Origin: Nitrospirota bacterium
Lineage (GTDB): Bacteria > Nitrospirota > Nitrospiria > SBBL01 > JAADHI01
Direction: 5' to 3'
DNA length: 64,000 bases
Assembly (NCBI GenBank): GCA_029261215.1
Contig: JAJDBT010000072.1
Location: 1 to 64,000, forward strand
Within the stretch, counting starts at the first letter, position 1. Each line of letters starts with the position of its first letter. Below are positions 42,589 to 52,972 of the stretch, piece after piece. Below the pieces are notes generated by a model. It did not search any database. It had not been told where the DNA came from and worked only from the letters and a program-made list of their open reading frames with translations. Position numbers and translations under genes: made by a program.

Positions 42589-44034
42589 TTAAGCTCCGTC
42601 CAGCTTTTCCTTCAACAATGTATTGACTTTGCCAGGGTTTGCCTTGCCGCCGGTTTCACGCATAACTTGCCCGACAAAAAATCCCATCAATTTTGTCTTT
42701 CCTGCACGATAACCCTCAACTTCAGTGGGGTTTGCGGCAATCACCCGATCGATCAGGCGTCCAAGCTCTCCTTCGTCGCTCATTTGGGTGAGGCCTTTTT
42801 CCTGAACAATGTCTTCAGGGCTTTTCCCGCTTTGAACCATCTCTTCAAACACCGTTTTGGCAATTTTCCCACTGATCGTACCATCATCAATGAGTTTGAG
42901 GAGCGCCGCAAGCTGTTTGGGTTTAATCAGGGCATCCTCAATCTCTTTATCATCCTGCTTCAACTCGCGTAAAAGATCCCCCATGACCCAGTTACTCACG
43001 ATTTTTGCTTTTGGAAAAACAGAAACCGCCTCCTCAAAAAAGTCGGCCAGAGCCTGGGAGCTGGTCAATATGGTCGCGTCATAGGCCGGGAGTGCGTAGT
43101 TTTCAATAAAGCGTTTACGTTTGGCTTCGGGCAGTTCCGGCAGCTCCGCCCTGACCTTTGCGATCCATTCCTGATCAATTTTAATGGGAACGAGATCTGG
43201 TTCTGGAAAATAACGATAGTCATGCGCCTGCTCCTTGCTGCGCATCGAAAAGGTCATGCCTTTTTTGTCATCCCAGAGCCGCGTTTCCTGAACCACACGA
43301 CCTCCTTCTTCCAAAATTTCCTCTTGCCGAATCATTTCGTAGGCAATCGCCTTTTGCACATATCGAAAAGAGTTCATATTTTTAATTTCAGAGCGCGTCC
43401 CCAGTTGGGTGGAACCCACGGGACGAATCGAGACATTCGCATCACAACGAAAATTGCCTTTTTCCATGTCCGCATCCGATACGCCAGTGTAAATCAGAAT
43501 GGCCCGTAAGGCTTTTAAGTAGGCAACGGCTTCATCTCCGCTTGAAATTTCCGGTTCGCTGACGATTTCAAGCAAAGGCACTCCTGCGCGATTCAGATCG
43601 ACAAGACTGCCTACTTCAATACCATCATGGACATTTTTACCCGCGTCTTCTTCCATATGAATTCGGGTCAAGGCGATTTTTTTGGTCCCGTTGCCTGTTT
43701 CATCCTCTGAAAAAATTTCCACAAAACCGTGTTCGGCCAAGGGCAGATCAAACATTGAGACTTGATACCCTTTGGGGAGATCCGGGTAAAAGTAATTTTT
43801 TCGGGCGAACTGTGAAAAAGGGGCGATCTGACAGTGTGTCGCGATGCCAAGCCGAATCCCCAATTCAACCACATCACGATTCAAGACAGGCAATACGCCG
43901 GGAAGGCCCAAACAAATGGGACAAACATGGCTATTCGGCTCAGCGCCGAACGTAGCCGAGCACCCGCAAAAGATCTTTGTATTGGTCTGTACCTGGGCAT
44001 GCACTTCCAGGCCGATGACGGCTTCATACTTCAT
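42589..44034 (-). CDS. gatB: Aspartyl/glutamyl-tRNA amidotransferase subunit B
   Basis: 481 residues: [22 protein letters not shown] at the start, zinc-type cysteines around CGCSATFG and CPICLGLPG, the kinase-like core ([51 protein letters not shown]) and the C-terminal YqeY/GatB tRNA-binding domain (about 330-481). Phosphorylates misacylated Glu-tRNA(Gln)/Asp-tRNA(Asn), which is then amidated with ammonia from GatA. Lies 11 bases downstream of the cyclotransferase-like gene, which separates it from gatA. Confidence 0.97.
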   Translation of the reverse strand: MKYEAVIGLEVHAQVQTNTKIFCGCSATFGAEPNSHVCPICLGLPGVLPVLNRDVVELGIRLGIATHCQIAPFSQFARKNYFYPDLPKGYQVSMFDLPLAEHGFVEIFSEDETGNGTKKIALTRIHMEEDAGKNVHDGIEVGSLVDLNRAGVPLLEIVSEPEISSGDEAVAYLKALRAILIYTGVSDADMEKGNFRCDANVSIRPVGSTQLGTRSEIKNMNSFRYVQKAIAYEMIRQEEILEEGGRVVQETRLWDDKKGMTFSMRSKEQAHDYRYFPEPDLVPIKIDQEWIAKVRAELPELPEAKRKRFIENYALPAYDATILTSSQALADFFEEAVSVFPKAKIVSNWVMGDLLRELKQDDKEIEDALIKPKQLAALLKLIDDGTISGKIAKTVFEEMVQSGKSPEDIVQEKGLTQMSDEGELGRLIDRVIAANPTEVEGYRAGKTKLMGFFVGQVMRETGGKANPGKVNTLLKEKLDGA

Positions 44035-44045
44035 ATAGGCTGTCC

Positions 44046-44483
44046 TTAATCATGCGTCTGAATTGACTTTAAATATTCGATATATTCCTCAGGCAAGTGA
44101 TTTTGTATGCCGCCCTGAACCATTTTCCCCAGATAAGATTTTGATGGAAGGTAGACTCCCTGCCGTCGAGCCACATAGGTCATCGCAGGCAAGACCTCTA
44201 CTCCAAAAATCACCGTCACATCCTGTCGCAAGTACGAGTTGGAATAATCGGCAAATTTGTCCAGTTTTTTCAAACCATCCAGCGTCAGGTTGAACAGTAC
44301 GCCATGAACGATTGCACCGCGCTCGGGCAGGATATCGGCTGTCCCGCTTTTCCAGGAACGTGACCATCGTGTAAACGCCATCGTATAGTGTGTCAATTGA
44401 CCAATGCCGATGACACTGCTGCCGGGGCAGCGAATCTTCATCTGGTCTAAATCCATGTTTGAACCGTAGGCAAAATAAATCAT
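44046..44483 (-). CDS. Gamma-glutamylcyclotransferase-fold protein lacking the catalytic Glu
   Basis: 145 residues of the AIG2/GGCT fold. The substrate loop FAYGSNM (4-10) is intact, as are the [17 protein letters not shown] strands. The catalytic glutamate, expected in an LDxxE motif (Glu98 of human GGCT), is Ala78 here (LDKFAD). It may bind a gamma-glutamyl or aminoacyl ligand without turning it over. It overlaps the gatA stop by four bases and precedes gatB, so it is co-translated with the amidotransferase that handles Glu-tRNA, a suggestive but unexplained position. Confidence 0.85.
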   Translation of the reverse strand: MIYFAYGSNMDLDQMKIRCPGSSVIGIGQLTHYTMAFTRWSRSWKSGTADILPERGAIVHGVLFNLTLDGLKKLDKFADYSNSYLRQDVTVIFGVEVLPAMTYVARRQGVYLPSKSYLGKMVQGGIQNHLPEEYIEYLKSIQTHD

Positions 44484-45940
44484 CCGAGTTGAGGTCTCCG
44501 CAGGTGAAAATCATGACCTTGCTCAAAAGCGTAAGCCGTGTTGAGTAAGGTCGGCTCATCAAAAGGACGGGCAATCAACTGACAGCCAATAGGCAGTCCT
44601 TTTTCAGTAAAGCCGCAAGGCATCGACAGGGCCGGAAGCCCTGCCAGATTCACCGAAATAGTAAAAATATCGGAAAGATACATCTGAAGGGGATCATCCA
44701 TTTTTTCACCCGCTTTAAAGGCCGCCGTGGGCGCAGTCGGGGTCAAAATACAATCCACTGATTCAAACGCCGTATCAAAATCCTGCTTGATCAGTGTCCG
44801 GACTTGTTGGCCTTTTTTGTAATAAGCATCATAAAACCCCGATGAAAGCACATGGGTACCAATCATAATCCGCCGCTTGACCTCCGGGCCAAACCCTTCA
44901 CTGCGGCTTTGCATATACATCTCAAGCAAATCTTTTGGGGATGCCGTGCGATGCCCAAAACGCACCCCGTCAAAACGCGCAAGATTAGAGCTCGCTTCAG
45001 CCGTCGCCAAGATATAATAGGTGGCGACCGCATAGCGGGTATGGGGCAGGGAAATCTCTTTAATTTCAGCACCCAGGCTCCGGTAAGAGGCGATGACTTG
45101 CTCAAGCGCAGCAGCTACCTCTGCATCTATCCCCTCAATAAAATATTCTTTTGGAATGCCAATACGCATACCCGCTATTTTAGAAGTCAAAGATGCCCTT
45201 AAATCCGGCATGGCCAGGTCAACCGAAGTCGAGTCCATGTCGTCATCGCCGGCAATAGCATTCAATACGATTGCGGCATCCGTCACGTCATGTGTGAGTG
45301 GACCGATCTGATCCAGAGACGATGCGAAGGCCACGAGACCATAACGCGAAACCCGTCCATAGGTGGGTTTTAAACCCACCACGCCGCAAAAAGAGGCGGG
45401 CTGGCGGATTGATCCACCCGTATCAGATCCCAGGGCAAAAACAGCTTCACTTGCGGCGACCGCAGCAGCGGACCCGCCACTCGACCCGCCCGGAACACGG
45501 GAAAGATCCCAGGGATTGCGTGTCGGATCAAAGGCTGAGTTTTCGTTGGATGAACCCATCGCAAATTCATCCATATTGGTTTTTCCTAAAAAAACTGCAC
45601 CGGCACTTCTCAATCGGGACACCACTGTTGCATCATAGGGTGAAATAAAGCCCTTTAAGATCTTAGAGGCGCAGGAGGTTTGCACACCCTCCACACAAAG
45701 ATTGTCTTTTAGGGCAACAGGAATCCCCGTCAAGGGCGTAATCTTTCCTTTTGCAATATCCTGGTCGGCTTGCTCGGCCTGTAAAAGCGCCTCATCCTGA
45801 AGGAGCTTAAGGTAGGCTTTCGTTTTTTCTTCGATCGTATTGATCCGCTCGAAAAAAGCGATGACCAGTTCCCGGGATGAGACCTTTTTTTTAAGCAAGG
45901 CTTCATGCAGTTCATGCGCGGGCTGATTGATCCAGTTCAA
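44480..45940 (-). CDS. gatA: Aspartyl/glutamyl-tRNA amidotransferase subunit A
   Basis: 486 residues of the amidase-signature family. Ser-cisSer-Lys triad: Lys in [10 protein letters not shown] (about 77), the Ser-rich [15 protein letters not shown] and [29 protein letters not shown]. Hydrolyses glutamine and passes ammonia to GatB. Its start overlaps panD by four bases and its stop overlaps the cyclotransferase-like gene by four. With gatB and gatC present the genome uses the indirect route to Gln-tRNA and/or Asn-tRNA. Confidence 0.97.
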   Translation of the reverse strand: MNWINQPAHELHEALLKKKVSSRELVIAFFERINTIEEKTKAYLKLLQDEALLQAEQADQDIAKGKITPLTGIPVALKDNLCVEGVQTSCASKILKGFISPYDATVVSRLRSAGAVFLGKTNMDEFAMGSSNENSAFDPTRNPWDLSRVPGGSSGGSAAAVAASEAVFALGSDTGGSIRQPASFCGVVGLKPTYGRVSRYGLVAFASSLDQIGPLTHDVTDAAIVLNAIAGDDDMDSTSVDLAMPDLRASLTSKIAGMRIGIPKEYFIEGIDAEVAAALEQVIASYRSLGAEIKEISLPHTRYAVATYYILATAEASSNLARFDGVRFGHRTASPKDLLEMYMQSRSEGFGPEVKRRIMIGTHVLSSGFYDAYYKKGQQVRTLIKQDFDTAFESVDCILTPTAPTAAFKAGEKMDDPLQMYLSDIFTISVNLAGLPALSMPCGFTEKGLPIGCQLIARPFDEPTLLNTAYAFEQGHDFHLRRPQLG

Positions 45941-46302
45941 AAGGAACTCCTGATACTGACCAGTTTATTGTTCTTGTCTACCTTGCAAAGACGCGGTTCA
46001 TAGGTTTTCATCTCTTCTTCGTTATACGAGGCATAACAGAAGATAATCACCTGATCTCCAACTGCACCCTTTCGGGCAGTCGGGCCATTTAAACAAACCG
46101 TACCGCTGTCCCGCTCTCCCGCAAGGACATAGGTCACAAACCGCTCTCCGTTGTTTAAGTTTGAAACCATAACCTGTTCATATGGATGCATTTCCGCCGC
46201 TTCAATCAATGCAACATCAATCGTAATACTTCCTTCATAATCAAGCTCCGATTCTGTGACCGTCGCACGATGAATCTTTGTCTTCAACATCTGTCGTAAC
46301 AT
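45937..46302 (-). CDS. panD: Aspartate 1-decarboxylase proenzyme
   Basis: 121 residues. [24 protein letters not shown] contains the self-cleavage site Gly24-Ser25, which generates the pyruvoyl group; Lys, Tyr and Thr residues of the site ([46 protein letters not shown]) are conserved. Makes beta-alanine for pantothenate. GAGGG six bases before the ATG supports the start at 46302. Set between gatC and gatA, overlapping the latter. Confidence 0.96.
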   Translation of the reverse strand: MLRQMLKTKIHRATVTESELDYEGSITIDVALIEAAEMHPYEQVMVSNLNNGERFVTYVLAGERDSGTVCLNGPTARKGAVGDQVIIFCYASYNEEEMKTYEPRLCKVDKNNKLVSIRSSF

Positions 46303-46344
46303 CTAAGTCCCTCTTACCTGGTTCATAATGCTCTTTTAAGTCAC

Positions 46345-46626
46345 TTATTCTATAATGTTTGGCACCTTAAAAAAAGTCGCTTCATGGTCGGGCGCATTTT
46401 CGACCACTTTTTCAGGAGGCAACGAGGGCTTGACCTCATCTTTTCTGAAAACATTCGAGAGGGGCAACACATGAGAAGTGGGTTCAATGCGGCTTGTGTC
46501 CAGTTCATTCAGTTTTTCAATATAAGAAAAAATCTCATTCAACTGACCCGCAAATGCCGTGGTTTCTTCGGGCGTCAGGGCCAATCTGGCCAAGGTCGCC
46601 ACATATTCAACTTCTTTATTATCCAT
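46345..46626 (-). CDS. gatC: Aspartyl/glutamyl-tRNA amidotransferase subunit C
   Basis: 93 residues with the GatC pattern VEYVATLARLALTPEE, LNEIFSYIEKLNELDTS, EPTSHVLPLSNVFRKDEV and the C-terminal FFKVPNIIE. GatC wraps round and stabilises the GatA-GatB complex. Starts 17 bases after uvrD/pcrA and lies 42 bases upstream of panD. Confidence 0.95.
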   Translation of the reverse strand: MDNKEVEYVATLARLALTPEETTAFAGQLNEIFSYIEKLNELDTSRIEPTSHVLPLSNVFRKDEVKPSLPPEKVVENAPDHEATFFKVPNIIE

Positions 46627-46643
46627 TTACCCGCTTGCTCCAC

Positions 46644-48950
46644 TCACCATTTTTCCAGTTTTGCATACTTAAGCGCCATTTTTTTGATCCCCGAAGACTC
46701 AAACAAAATGGTCACTTTACACGTCTCTCCCGATCCTTCGTAGCCTTCCACCCGTCCAAGGCCAAAGCGGGCATGTCGGATCATTGCGCCGACTTCAAAT
46801 TCGCCCGACCCTGCATCCCGTTTCCTCAGAACCGTACGGGGAGCGCCTGTGCTTTGAGCGGCTTCATTCCGGTATTGAGATCGATCAAAGGTGGTTTGTG
46901 TCCGGTTTCCCCCATAAGATCGATCGACATAGCCCCCCGCCGCACTTGGTGGGGGAGGTGCGATTATATGAACACTTTCCTCCGGCAAATCAAGGATAAA
47001 CCGGGAAGGATTGTTCCATTGCGCTGTGCCATAGAGACGACGCTGGGTCGCGCTCACCAAATAAAGGCGTTCTTTGGCCCGTGTCATGCCAACATAACAA
47101 AGTCTGCGTTCTTCTTCCATCTCTTTTGCCTGTGTCAAAGATCGTGAATGCGGGAAAAGACCTTCTTCCATGCCCACCAAAAAGACAACAGGAAACTCCA
47201 GGCCTTTCGCCGAGTGCAAGGTCATCAAGGTGACCCCTCGTGCCGTTTGATCATTTTCTTCTCCACTGGAAACCAGTGCAATCTGATCCAGAAAAGCCTT
47301 GAGCCCCGGCAGACCAACCCGCTCCATTTCTACAAGATTTCCGTCCAAATCAAATTGTTCATGATCTTCCTGTAGAATAAATTCGTCCGCAGCGGCGATC
47401 AATTCGAGCACATTTTCGATGCGGCTTTCCGATTCATGCCCGTAAGCTTTTTTTAAATAATCGAGATAGTTAATTTCATCAATCAGGAAACGTACGAGTT
47501 CCGGCAGAGTCGCATCCGCAGCAAATGCACGCAGACTGTCCACGAGTTCAAAAAATGTGGCGAGGCCGCGTTTGCCCTGCGGTGACAACCCCATTTCTTC
47601 CGCTTGGGGAATCGCCTCCAAAAGTGACATTTGAGCCGAAGCGGCAAAAGAAGCCAAATGATCACAGGTCACACGCCCGATACTTCTCTGAGGTAGATTA
47701 ATAATCCGCCTCAGGCTGATATCGTCACCTTCGTAGACAATGACCCTCAAATAAGCGATGAGATCCTTGACCTCTTTTCGATCATAAAACCGAAGCCCGC
47801 CATAGATAAAATAGGGCATCCCGGCGTTCCGCAGACATTCTTCAATCACTCGGGACTGGGCGTTTGTCCGATAAAGAATGGCGAAGTCCGAAAGACCGTA
47901 ATCTCCATTGTCCTGAAATAAGTTGATTGTTTTTAAAACAAACCGCGCCTCGGCATTTTCGTCCGCCATTTTGCCCCAGACAATTTTTTCCCCAGTGCCA
48001 TTCTCCGTCCAAAGGTTTTTCTGTTTCCGGTCCCGATTCTTTTCAATCATCGCAGACGCAGCAGATAAAATCGTCCCTGTGGATCGGTAGTTCTGGTTTA
48101 AAATCACCACTTTGGCATCCGGGAAATCGCGTTCAAAAGTCAAAATATTACCGACATCGGCTCCCCGAAAGGCATAAATCGATTGGTCATCGTCCCCGAC
48201 CACACAAAGGTTTCTTTTTTTAGAGGTCAGCAAGCGAATTAATTGATACTGAGCATGGTTGGTATCCTGATACTCATCCACCATAATATATTCAAAGCGT
48301 TCATGAAAGGTGCGCTGCACGTCCGGGCGAGACTGTAAAAGCCGTATCGTACAGCCGATCAGGTCATCAAAATCAAGCGCATTTAAACTCGCAAGACGGG
48401 CTTGATACAGGGAGTACACTTTTTTTAAAACCGCCTCAAAACCAAAATCACCGGCCTGCCCTTCATAATCTTCCGGCAAAACAAGCTTGTGTTTCAATTT
48501 GCTGATCTGCCCCAAAAGCGAACGCGGCTGAAAAAGATCCTCATTGATGCCTAATTCCGAAACACAGGACTTCATCAACGTCAATTGGTCAGAGGCATCA
48601 TAAACGACAAAGTCCTTGCGAATACGCAGCAAATCAATGTGCTGTCTCAATATCCTTAAACAGGCCGAGTGAAAGGTGGACACCATGATTCTGCGGCTGA
48701 TTTCAGGGGAAAGCAGACTGGCCACCCTCTCCCGCATCTCTTGAGAGGCTTTATTCGTGAAAGTAACAGCGAGAATTCGAAAAGGAGACACATGAAACGC
48801 TTCGATCAAATAAGCAATGCGGTGAACAATGACACGGGTTTTTCCACTGCCCGCCCCGGCCAGGATCAGCAAAGGCCCATCAATTTGCCCGGCGGCTTCC
48901 TGCTGTGCCGGATTCAGTTGGGCTAATATCGGATGCATGGCTTCGCTCAT
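46644..48950 (-). CDS. pcrA: UvrD/PcrA-family 3'-5' DNA helicase
   Basis: 768 residues. SF1A motifs: LNPAQQEAA (Q motif), LAGAGSGKT (I), LAVTFTNKAS (Ia), VDEYQDTN (II), VGDDDQSIYAFRGA (III), ILNQNYRST (IV), TLHSAKGLEFPVVFLVG (V), EEERRLCYVGMTRAKERL (VI). The C-terminal Tudor-like segment (IRHARFGLGRVEGYEG) binds RNA polymerase in PcrA/UvrD, favouring pcrA naming. Acts in excision and transcription-coupled repair and in removal of RecA. Starts inside the glmS stop (four-base overlap). Confidence 0.95.
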   Translation of the reverse strand: MSEAMHPILAQLNPAQQEAAGQIDGPLLILAGAGSGKTRVIVHRIAYLIEAFHVSPFRILAVTFTNKASQEMRERVASLLSPEISRRIMVSTFHSACLRILRQHIDLLRIRKDFVVYDASDQLTLMKSCVSELGINEDLFQPRSLLGQISKLKHKLVLPEDYEGQAGDFGFEAVLKKVYSLYQARLASLNALDFDDLIGCTIRLLQSRPDVQRTFHERFEYIMVDEYQDTNHAQYQLIRLLTSKKRNLCVVGDDDQSIYAFRGADVGNILTFERDFPDAKVVILNQNYRSTGTILSAASAMIEKNRDRKQKNLWTENGTGEKIVWGKMADENAEARFVLKTINLFQDNGDYGLSDFAILYRTNAQSRVIEECLRNAGMPYFIYGGLRFYDRKEVKDLIAYLRVIVYEGDDISLRRIINLPQRSIGRVTCDHLASFAASAQMSLLEAIPQAEEMGLSPQGKRGLATFFELVDSLRAFAADATLPELVRFLIDEINYLDYLKKAYGHESESRIENVLELIAAADEFILQEDHEQFDLDGNLVEMERVGLPGLKAFLDQIALVSSGEENDQTARGVTLMTLHSAKGLEFPVVFLVGMEEGLFPHSRSLTQAKEMEEERRLCYVGMTRAKERLYLVSATQRRLYGTAQWNNPSRFILDLPEESVHIIAPPPPSAAGGYVDRSYGGNRTQTTFDRSQYRNEAAQSTGAPRTVLRKRDAGSGEFEVGAMIRHARFGLGRVEGYEGSGETCKVTILFESSGIKKMALKYAKLEKW

Positions 48951-50776
48951 TCGACCGTCACGCTTTTTGCCAGATTTCTCGGCTGATCCACATCGCTCCC
49001 GCGCGAAACTGAAATGTGGTAGGCCAATAACTGAAGCGGAATCGTCATTAAAATAGGGCTGAGCGCAGGAACAACTTTAGGAATAAAAAAGATTTCATCA
49101 ACCAGGGGCCCTAACTCGGTATCCCCTTCTTCAGCAAAGGCAATCACGACGCCGCCCCGCGCCTTCACTTCCATCACATTACTCACCATTTTTTCATATA
49201 CCTTGTCTTTAAGCGCCAGCACCACAACCGGCATATTTTCATCAATGAGTGCAATCGGGCCGTGTTTCATCTCTCCCGCCGGGTAACCCTCGGCGTGAAT
49301 ATAAGAGATTTCTTTCAATTTTAAAGCACCTTCCAGCGCGACAGGATAAAGAATTCCCCGGCCCAGGTAAAGGAAATCACGATATTTAAAAAACCGCTTT
49401 GCGATTTCAACCACACGATCTTCATGGGTTAAAACCTCTTCAATCTGTTTCGGAAGCAGCAACAGCTGGTGGATCAGCTCTTTTCCGTCCTTTTCAGAAA
49501 GATGTCCCCTTTTTCGTCCCAAATAAATCGCCAGCAAGGCCAGAGCCGTCAATTGTGTTGTAAAGGCTTTTGTGGACGCGACGGAAATTTCCGGCCCCGC
49601 ATGGGTGTAAAAAACAGCATCGGTCTCACGGCTTAAGCTGCTTCCGACCACATTACAAATGGCCAGGGTCGGGACCCCTTTCGATGCAGCCTCCTTAATG
49701 GCCGCCAAGGTATCCGCTGTTTCTCCGGATTGAGAAACACCGATCACCCAATCTCCTTTTGAGAGATGCGGGTTGCGGTAACGAAATTCGGAAGCGATAT
49801 CGACTTCCACCCGGATTTGGGCAATGTCTTCAAGAAGGAATTTTCCGACCAGGGCCGCATGCCAGGAGGTGCCGCAGCCGATCATGACAATCCGCTGGCA
49901 GTTTTCCATCAAATCACCAATTTCTTCCGCTCCCGCCAAAAGCACGTCGCCCGCCTCTTGCGCGACATGGCCTCGTATGGTGTCGATAATGGCACGTGGC
50001 TGCTCGTGAATCTCTTTCTGCATAAAATGGCGATATCCCCCTTTTTCCGCCATCACGGGGTCCCAGGAAATTTTGTGTCGTTCCTTAAGCAGTCTTGCCC
50101 CTTTAAAATCAGAAATCTCCAAACCCTTTTTTGAAATCAGCACGATCTCACCATCTTCCAAATAGATGACTTTTCGGGTATGGGACAGAAAAGCAGGAAT
50201 ATCAGATGCTACAAAGTATTCATTTTCACCCACCCCGACAACGAGTGGACAGCCGGAACGAACAGCCACCAGTTCATCCGGCGCGTCTTCGGATAAGATA
50301 CAAATCGCATAACTTCCGCGCATCTCTTTAACGGCCTCCTGAACGGCAGCTTCGAGAGAGTGGCCTTGCTGATAAAAGGAATCCACCAGATGAATAATCA
50401 CTTCAGAATCGGTTTCTGAAGCAAATACCCGCCCGGCGGCCTTGAGCTTCTTTTTAAGTGAAAGATAGTTTTCGATGATGCCGTTGTGCACCATGACCAG
50501 AGTTCCGGCACGGTGAGGATGGGCATTATCTTCAGAAGGTTTGCCGTGCGTCGCCCAACGGGTATGTCCGATACCGGAAACCCCGTCAGAAGGGTTTCTC
50601 GGCAAAATGGCCTCCAAAGAAGATAACTTCCCGACTGAGCGTTTGAGTTGAATCTTTCCTTCTAAGAAATAGGCAATCCCGGCAGAATCATAACCTCGGT
50701 ACTCCAGCCGTCGCAGACCTTCAACCACCAGGGGAACCACGTCCCGCTGCCCGACATATCCGATTATTCCACACAT
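48947..50776 (-). CDS. glmS: Glutamine-fructose-6-phosphate aminotransferase
   Basis: 609 residues. N-terminal nucleophile Cys2 (MCGIIGYVG) and glutaminase motifs (GHTRWATHGKPS, HNGIIEN, YAICILSEDAPDELVA); two SIS domains (GCGTSWHAALVGK, SQSGETADTLAAI, STKAFTTQ, EGALKLKEISYIHAEGYPAGE) and the end QPRNLAKSVTVE. Makes glucosamine-6-phosphate, the first step to peptidoglycan and LPS. Lies 37 bases after glmU; no glmS-ribozyme-like structure is evident in that short gap. Confidence 0.97.
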   Translation of the reverse strand: MCGIIGYVGQRDVVPLVVEGLRRLEYRGYDSAGIAYFLEGKIQLKRSVGKLSSLEAILPRNPSDGVSGIGHTRWATHGKPSEDNAHPHRAGTLVMVHNGIIENYLSLKKKLKAAGRVFASETDSEVIIHLVDSFYQQGHSLEAAVQEAVKEMRGSYAICILSEDAPDELVAVRSGCPLVVGVGENEYFVASDIPAFLSHTRKVIYLEDGEIVLISKKGLEISDFKGARLLKERHKISWDPVMAEKGGYRHFMQKEIHEQPRAIIDTIRGHVAQEAGDVLLAGAEEIGDLMENCQRIVMIGCGTSWHAALVGKFLLEDIAQIRVEVDIASEFRYRNPHLSKGDWVIGVSQSGETADTLAAIKEAASKGVPTLAICNVVGSSLSRETDAVFYTHAGPEISVASTKAFTTQLTALALLAIYLGRKRGHLSEKDGKELIHQLLLLPKQIEEVLTHEDRVVEIAKRFFKYRDFLYLGRGILYPVALEGALKLKEISYIHAEGYPAGEMKHGPIALIDENMPVVVLALKDKVYEKMVSNVMEVKARGGVVIAFAEEGDTELGPLVDEIFFIPKVVPALSPILMTIPLQLLAYHISVSRGSDVDQPRNLAKSVTVE

Positions 50777-50813
50777 AATATTTCCTCTGAAAAGATGAGC
50801 CTAAGGGCTGAGT

Positions 50814-52211
50814 CTATTTTTTGGGTTCCAGTCGATTTCGTTTTTTCACCCAGTCTGCCTTGTTTTCCTGTTTAACACGGGAAAGCGCCAGCGCGTCCGG
50901 AGGCACATCCCTTGTGACGGTTGTCCCTGCGGCGATCAAAGCCCCCTTGCCAACACGGACAGGGGCAACGAGCTGGGTATCACTTCCAATAAAAACATCA
51001 TCTTCAATCGTGGTCTGAAATTTATTTTTGCCATCATAATTACAGGTGATGGTGCCTGCACCGATATTGACGTTTTTTCCGACGTGCGCATCACCGATAT
51101 AACTGAGATGACTGACTTTTGACCCTTCTCCCAGCACACTTTTTTTCACTTCAACAAAGTTCCCTACCTTTGCTGATTTTTGAATAACGGAACCCGGTCT
51201 AATATGCGCAAAGGGACCAATGCTTACCTGGGATGCGATTTCAGCCGAATCAATAAGACAATAATCTTTAATTAGTGCCTCATCGCCAATGCGGCTGTCC
51301 CGGATTCTTGCGGGATGCACCGTCACCCCTTCACCAATGTGGGTTTCCCCTTCCAAAACTACCCCGGGGTACAAAACCGTATCCCGCCCAATTGTGACCT
51401 TTGCCTCAATGTAAACCTGAGAGGGATCGATCATCGCGACCCCTTCAGCCATCCATTGCTGATTGATCCGATCTCGAATCACCGCTTCGGCTTTTGCAAG
51501 ATCGGCCCGACTATTCACCCCGATCACCTCTTCCGGGCGAGTTTCTATTCCGATTAAATGGACTCCTTCGGAAACGGCAATACCGATGATATCCGTCAAG
51601 TAATACTCATTTTGCTGATTATTGGGCTGAATACGCGCAAGCGCCTTGAACAAAAATGCCGCATCACAGAGATAAACACCCGTATTGACCTCTGAAATCA
51701 GACGCTCCTCCGGGCTTGCATCTTTCTCCTCCACAATATGGGAAATCGCGCCGGCCATTTTTCGAATAACCCTACCATAACCCCTGGGATTGTCTAGAGA
51801 AACGGTCAAAAGGGCAAGGGCCGCTCCTTCTCGTTGATATTGCGCCACAAATTGTTCAATGGTTTCCTTACGAAGAAGCGGCGTATCTCCATTTAGAATA
51901 AGGACAGGCCCTTGAAAATGCTTCAATGCTTCTTTTGCCTGAAGCACCGCATGGCCTGTGCCTTTGGGTGGATTTTGCAGTAGCGCGACGGCGCCTTTTT
52001 CCGAAACCAGCGCCGAGACCGCTTCGGCTTGATGCCCCACAATCACAATGTTTTTTTCAATCTGAAGGGCTTGAACCAGGTCGATGACATAACTCAACAT
52101 CGGAACCCCGGCCAAGGGGTGCAGTACTTTAGCCAAGCGTGATTTCATTCGCGTGCCCTGGCCTGCCGCCAGGATAATCGCCGCATACTCAGTCAAGGGG
52201 CTCCTCCTCAA
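50814..52211 (-). CDS. glmU: Bifunctional UDP-N-acetylglucosamine pyrophosphorylase / glucosamine-1-phosphate acetyltransferase
   Basis: 465 residues. N-terminal uridyltransferase: ILAAGQGTRMKSRLAKVLHPLAG, QNPPKGTGHAVLQA, LNGDTPLL, EVNTGVYL. C-terminal left-handed beta-helix with hexapeptide repeats (VTIGRDTVLYPGVVLEG, AKVGNFVEVKKS, SHLSYIGDAHVGKNVNIGAGTI) and GSDTQLVAPVRVGKGALIAAGTT. Forms UDP-GlcNAc from the product of GlmS after GlmM; glmM is not in the window. Its start overlaps DUF502 by 23 bases. Confidence 0.97.
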   Translation of the reverse strand: MRRSPLTEYAAIILAAGQGTRMKSRLAKVLHPLAGVPMLSYVIDLVQALQIEKNIVIVGHQAEAVSALVSEKGAVALLQNPPKGTGHAVLQAKEALKHFQGPVLILNGDTPLLRKETIEQFVAQYQREGAALALLTVSLDNPRGYGRVIRKMAGAISHIVEEKDASPEERLISEVNTGVYLCDAAFLFKALARIQPNNQQNEYYLTDIIGIAVSEGVHLIGIETRPEEVIGVNSRADLAKAEAVIRDRINQQWMAEGVAMIDPSQVYIEAKVTIGRDTVLYPGVVLEGETHIGEGVTVHPARIRDSRIGDEALIKDYCLIDSAEIASQVSIGPFAHIRPGSVIQKSAKVGNFVEVKKSVLGEGSKVSHLSYIGDAHVGKNVNIGAGTITCNYDGKNKFQTTIEDDVFIGSDTQLVAPVRVGKGALIAAGTTVTRDVPPDALALSRVKQENKADWVKKRNRLEPKK

Positions 52212-52884
52212 TCCGCTTGGGAAGGCGACTTGGATCTACCTGTAACTCAGGGCGATAAAGACCGACTGAAAAAATAATCTTCATGCCATCTTCCACCGTA
52301 ATTGTCAGCGGAATAACATCTTCCTCCGGCACAAGCATCAGAAAGCCCGAAATCGGATTCGGTACTGTGGGAATAAAAACACTTAAAACTCGCCCCATTG
52401 AGATACGATCAATCGTACCTCTCATGTTGCTCGTAACAAAACCATAGGTAAAGAGTCCGCGTCTCGGATATTCAATCAGCACCACCCGGCTGAAGTTATC
52501 ACTTTCTCCGGATTGAAAAGAAAGGGTGCCCACAACCGATTTCACCATTGAATAGACATTTCGCACCAGCGGCACCTGGCTCAGTAATTTCTCCCAGAGT
52601 TGAAGCAGCTTCTTTCCAAAAACATTGGTCGCGAAAATCCCCGCTGAAAAAATCAGGGCCAGGAGGAGTAATATCCCAAACCCGGGAATGTAATAAAGCT
52701 CCTGGGTTTTCATGAAATTCCCCAAAACCCCTTCAAGAGTCACAAACAGGGTCTTCAGGATCAGATAGGTTCCCCAAATGGGAACAATCATGATGATACC
52801 GGTAATAAAGTACCGACGGAGCGGTTTCTTATGTCCTGACTTTGATTCGTCTTCTGTGGGGGGTGTTTCGGTAGGCTCTGACAT
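52189..52884 (-). CDS. DUF502 inner-membrane protein
   Basis: 231 residues with two membrane helices (about 24-45, RYFITGIIMIVPIWGTYLIL; 68-88, GFGILLLLALIFSAGIFATNVF), then the conserved VPLVRNVYSMVKSVV and a beta-rich domain (VVLIEYPRRGLFTYGFVTS, VFIPTVPNPISGFLMLVPEEDVI) of DUF502. The family is widespread in bacteria and plants with no defined biochemical role. It heads the minus-strand block that continues with glmU-glmS, hinting at a cell-envelope role. Confidence 0.93.
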   Translation of the reverse strand: MSEPTETPPTEDESKSGHKKPLRRYFITGIIMIVPIWGTYLILKTLFVTLEGVLGNFMKTQELYYIPGFGILLLLALIFSAGIFATNVFGKKLLQLWEKLLSQVPLVRNVYSMVKSVVGTLSFQSGESDNFSRVVLIEYPRRGLFTYGFVTSNMRGTIDRISMGRVLSVFIPTVPNPISGFLMLVPEEDVIPLTITVEDGMKIIFSVGLYRPELQVDPSRLPKRIEEEPLD

Positions 52885-52972
52885 TTTTTAAGCTCGTGAC
52901 CTGAAGGTGCTGATCATACGGTTCATTTCCTTTCTGGCGCAAGTTTTTTTTTAAAATCAGCGGTCATAAAGA

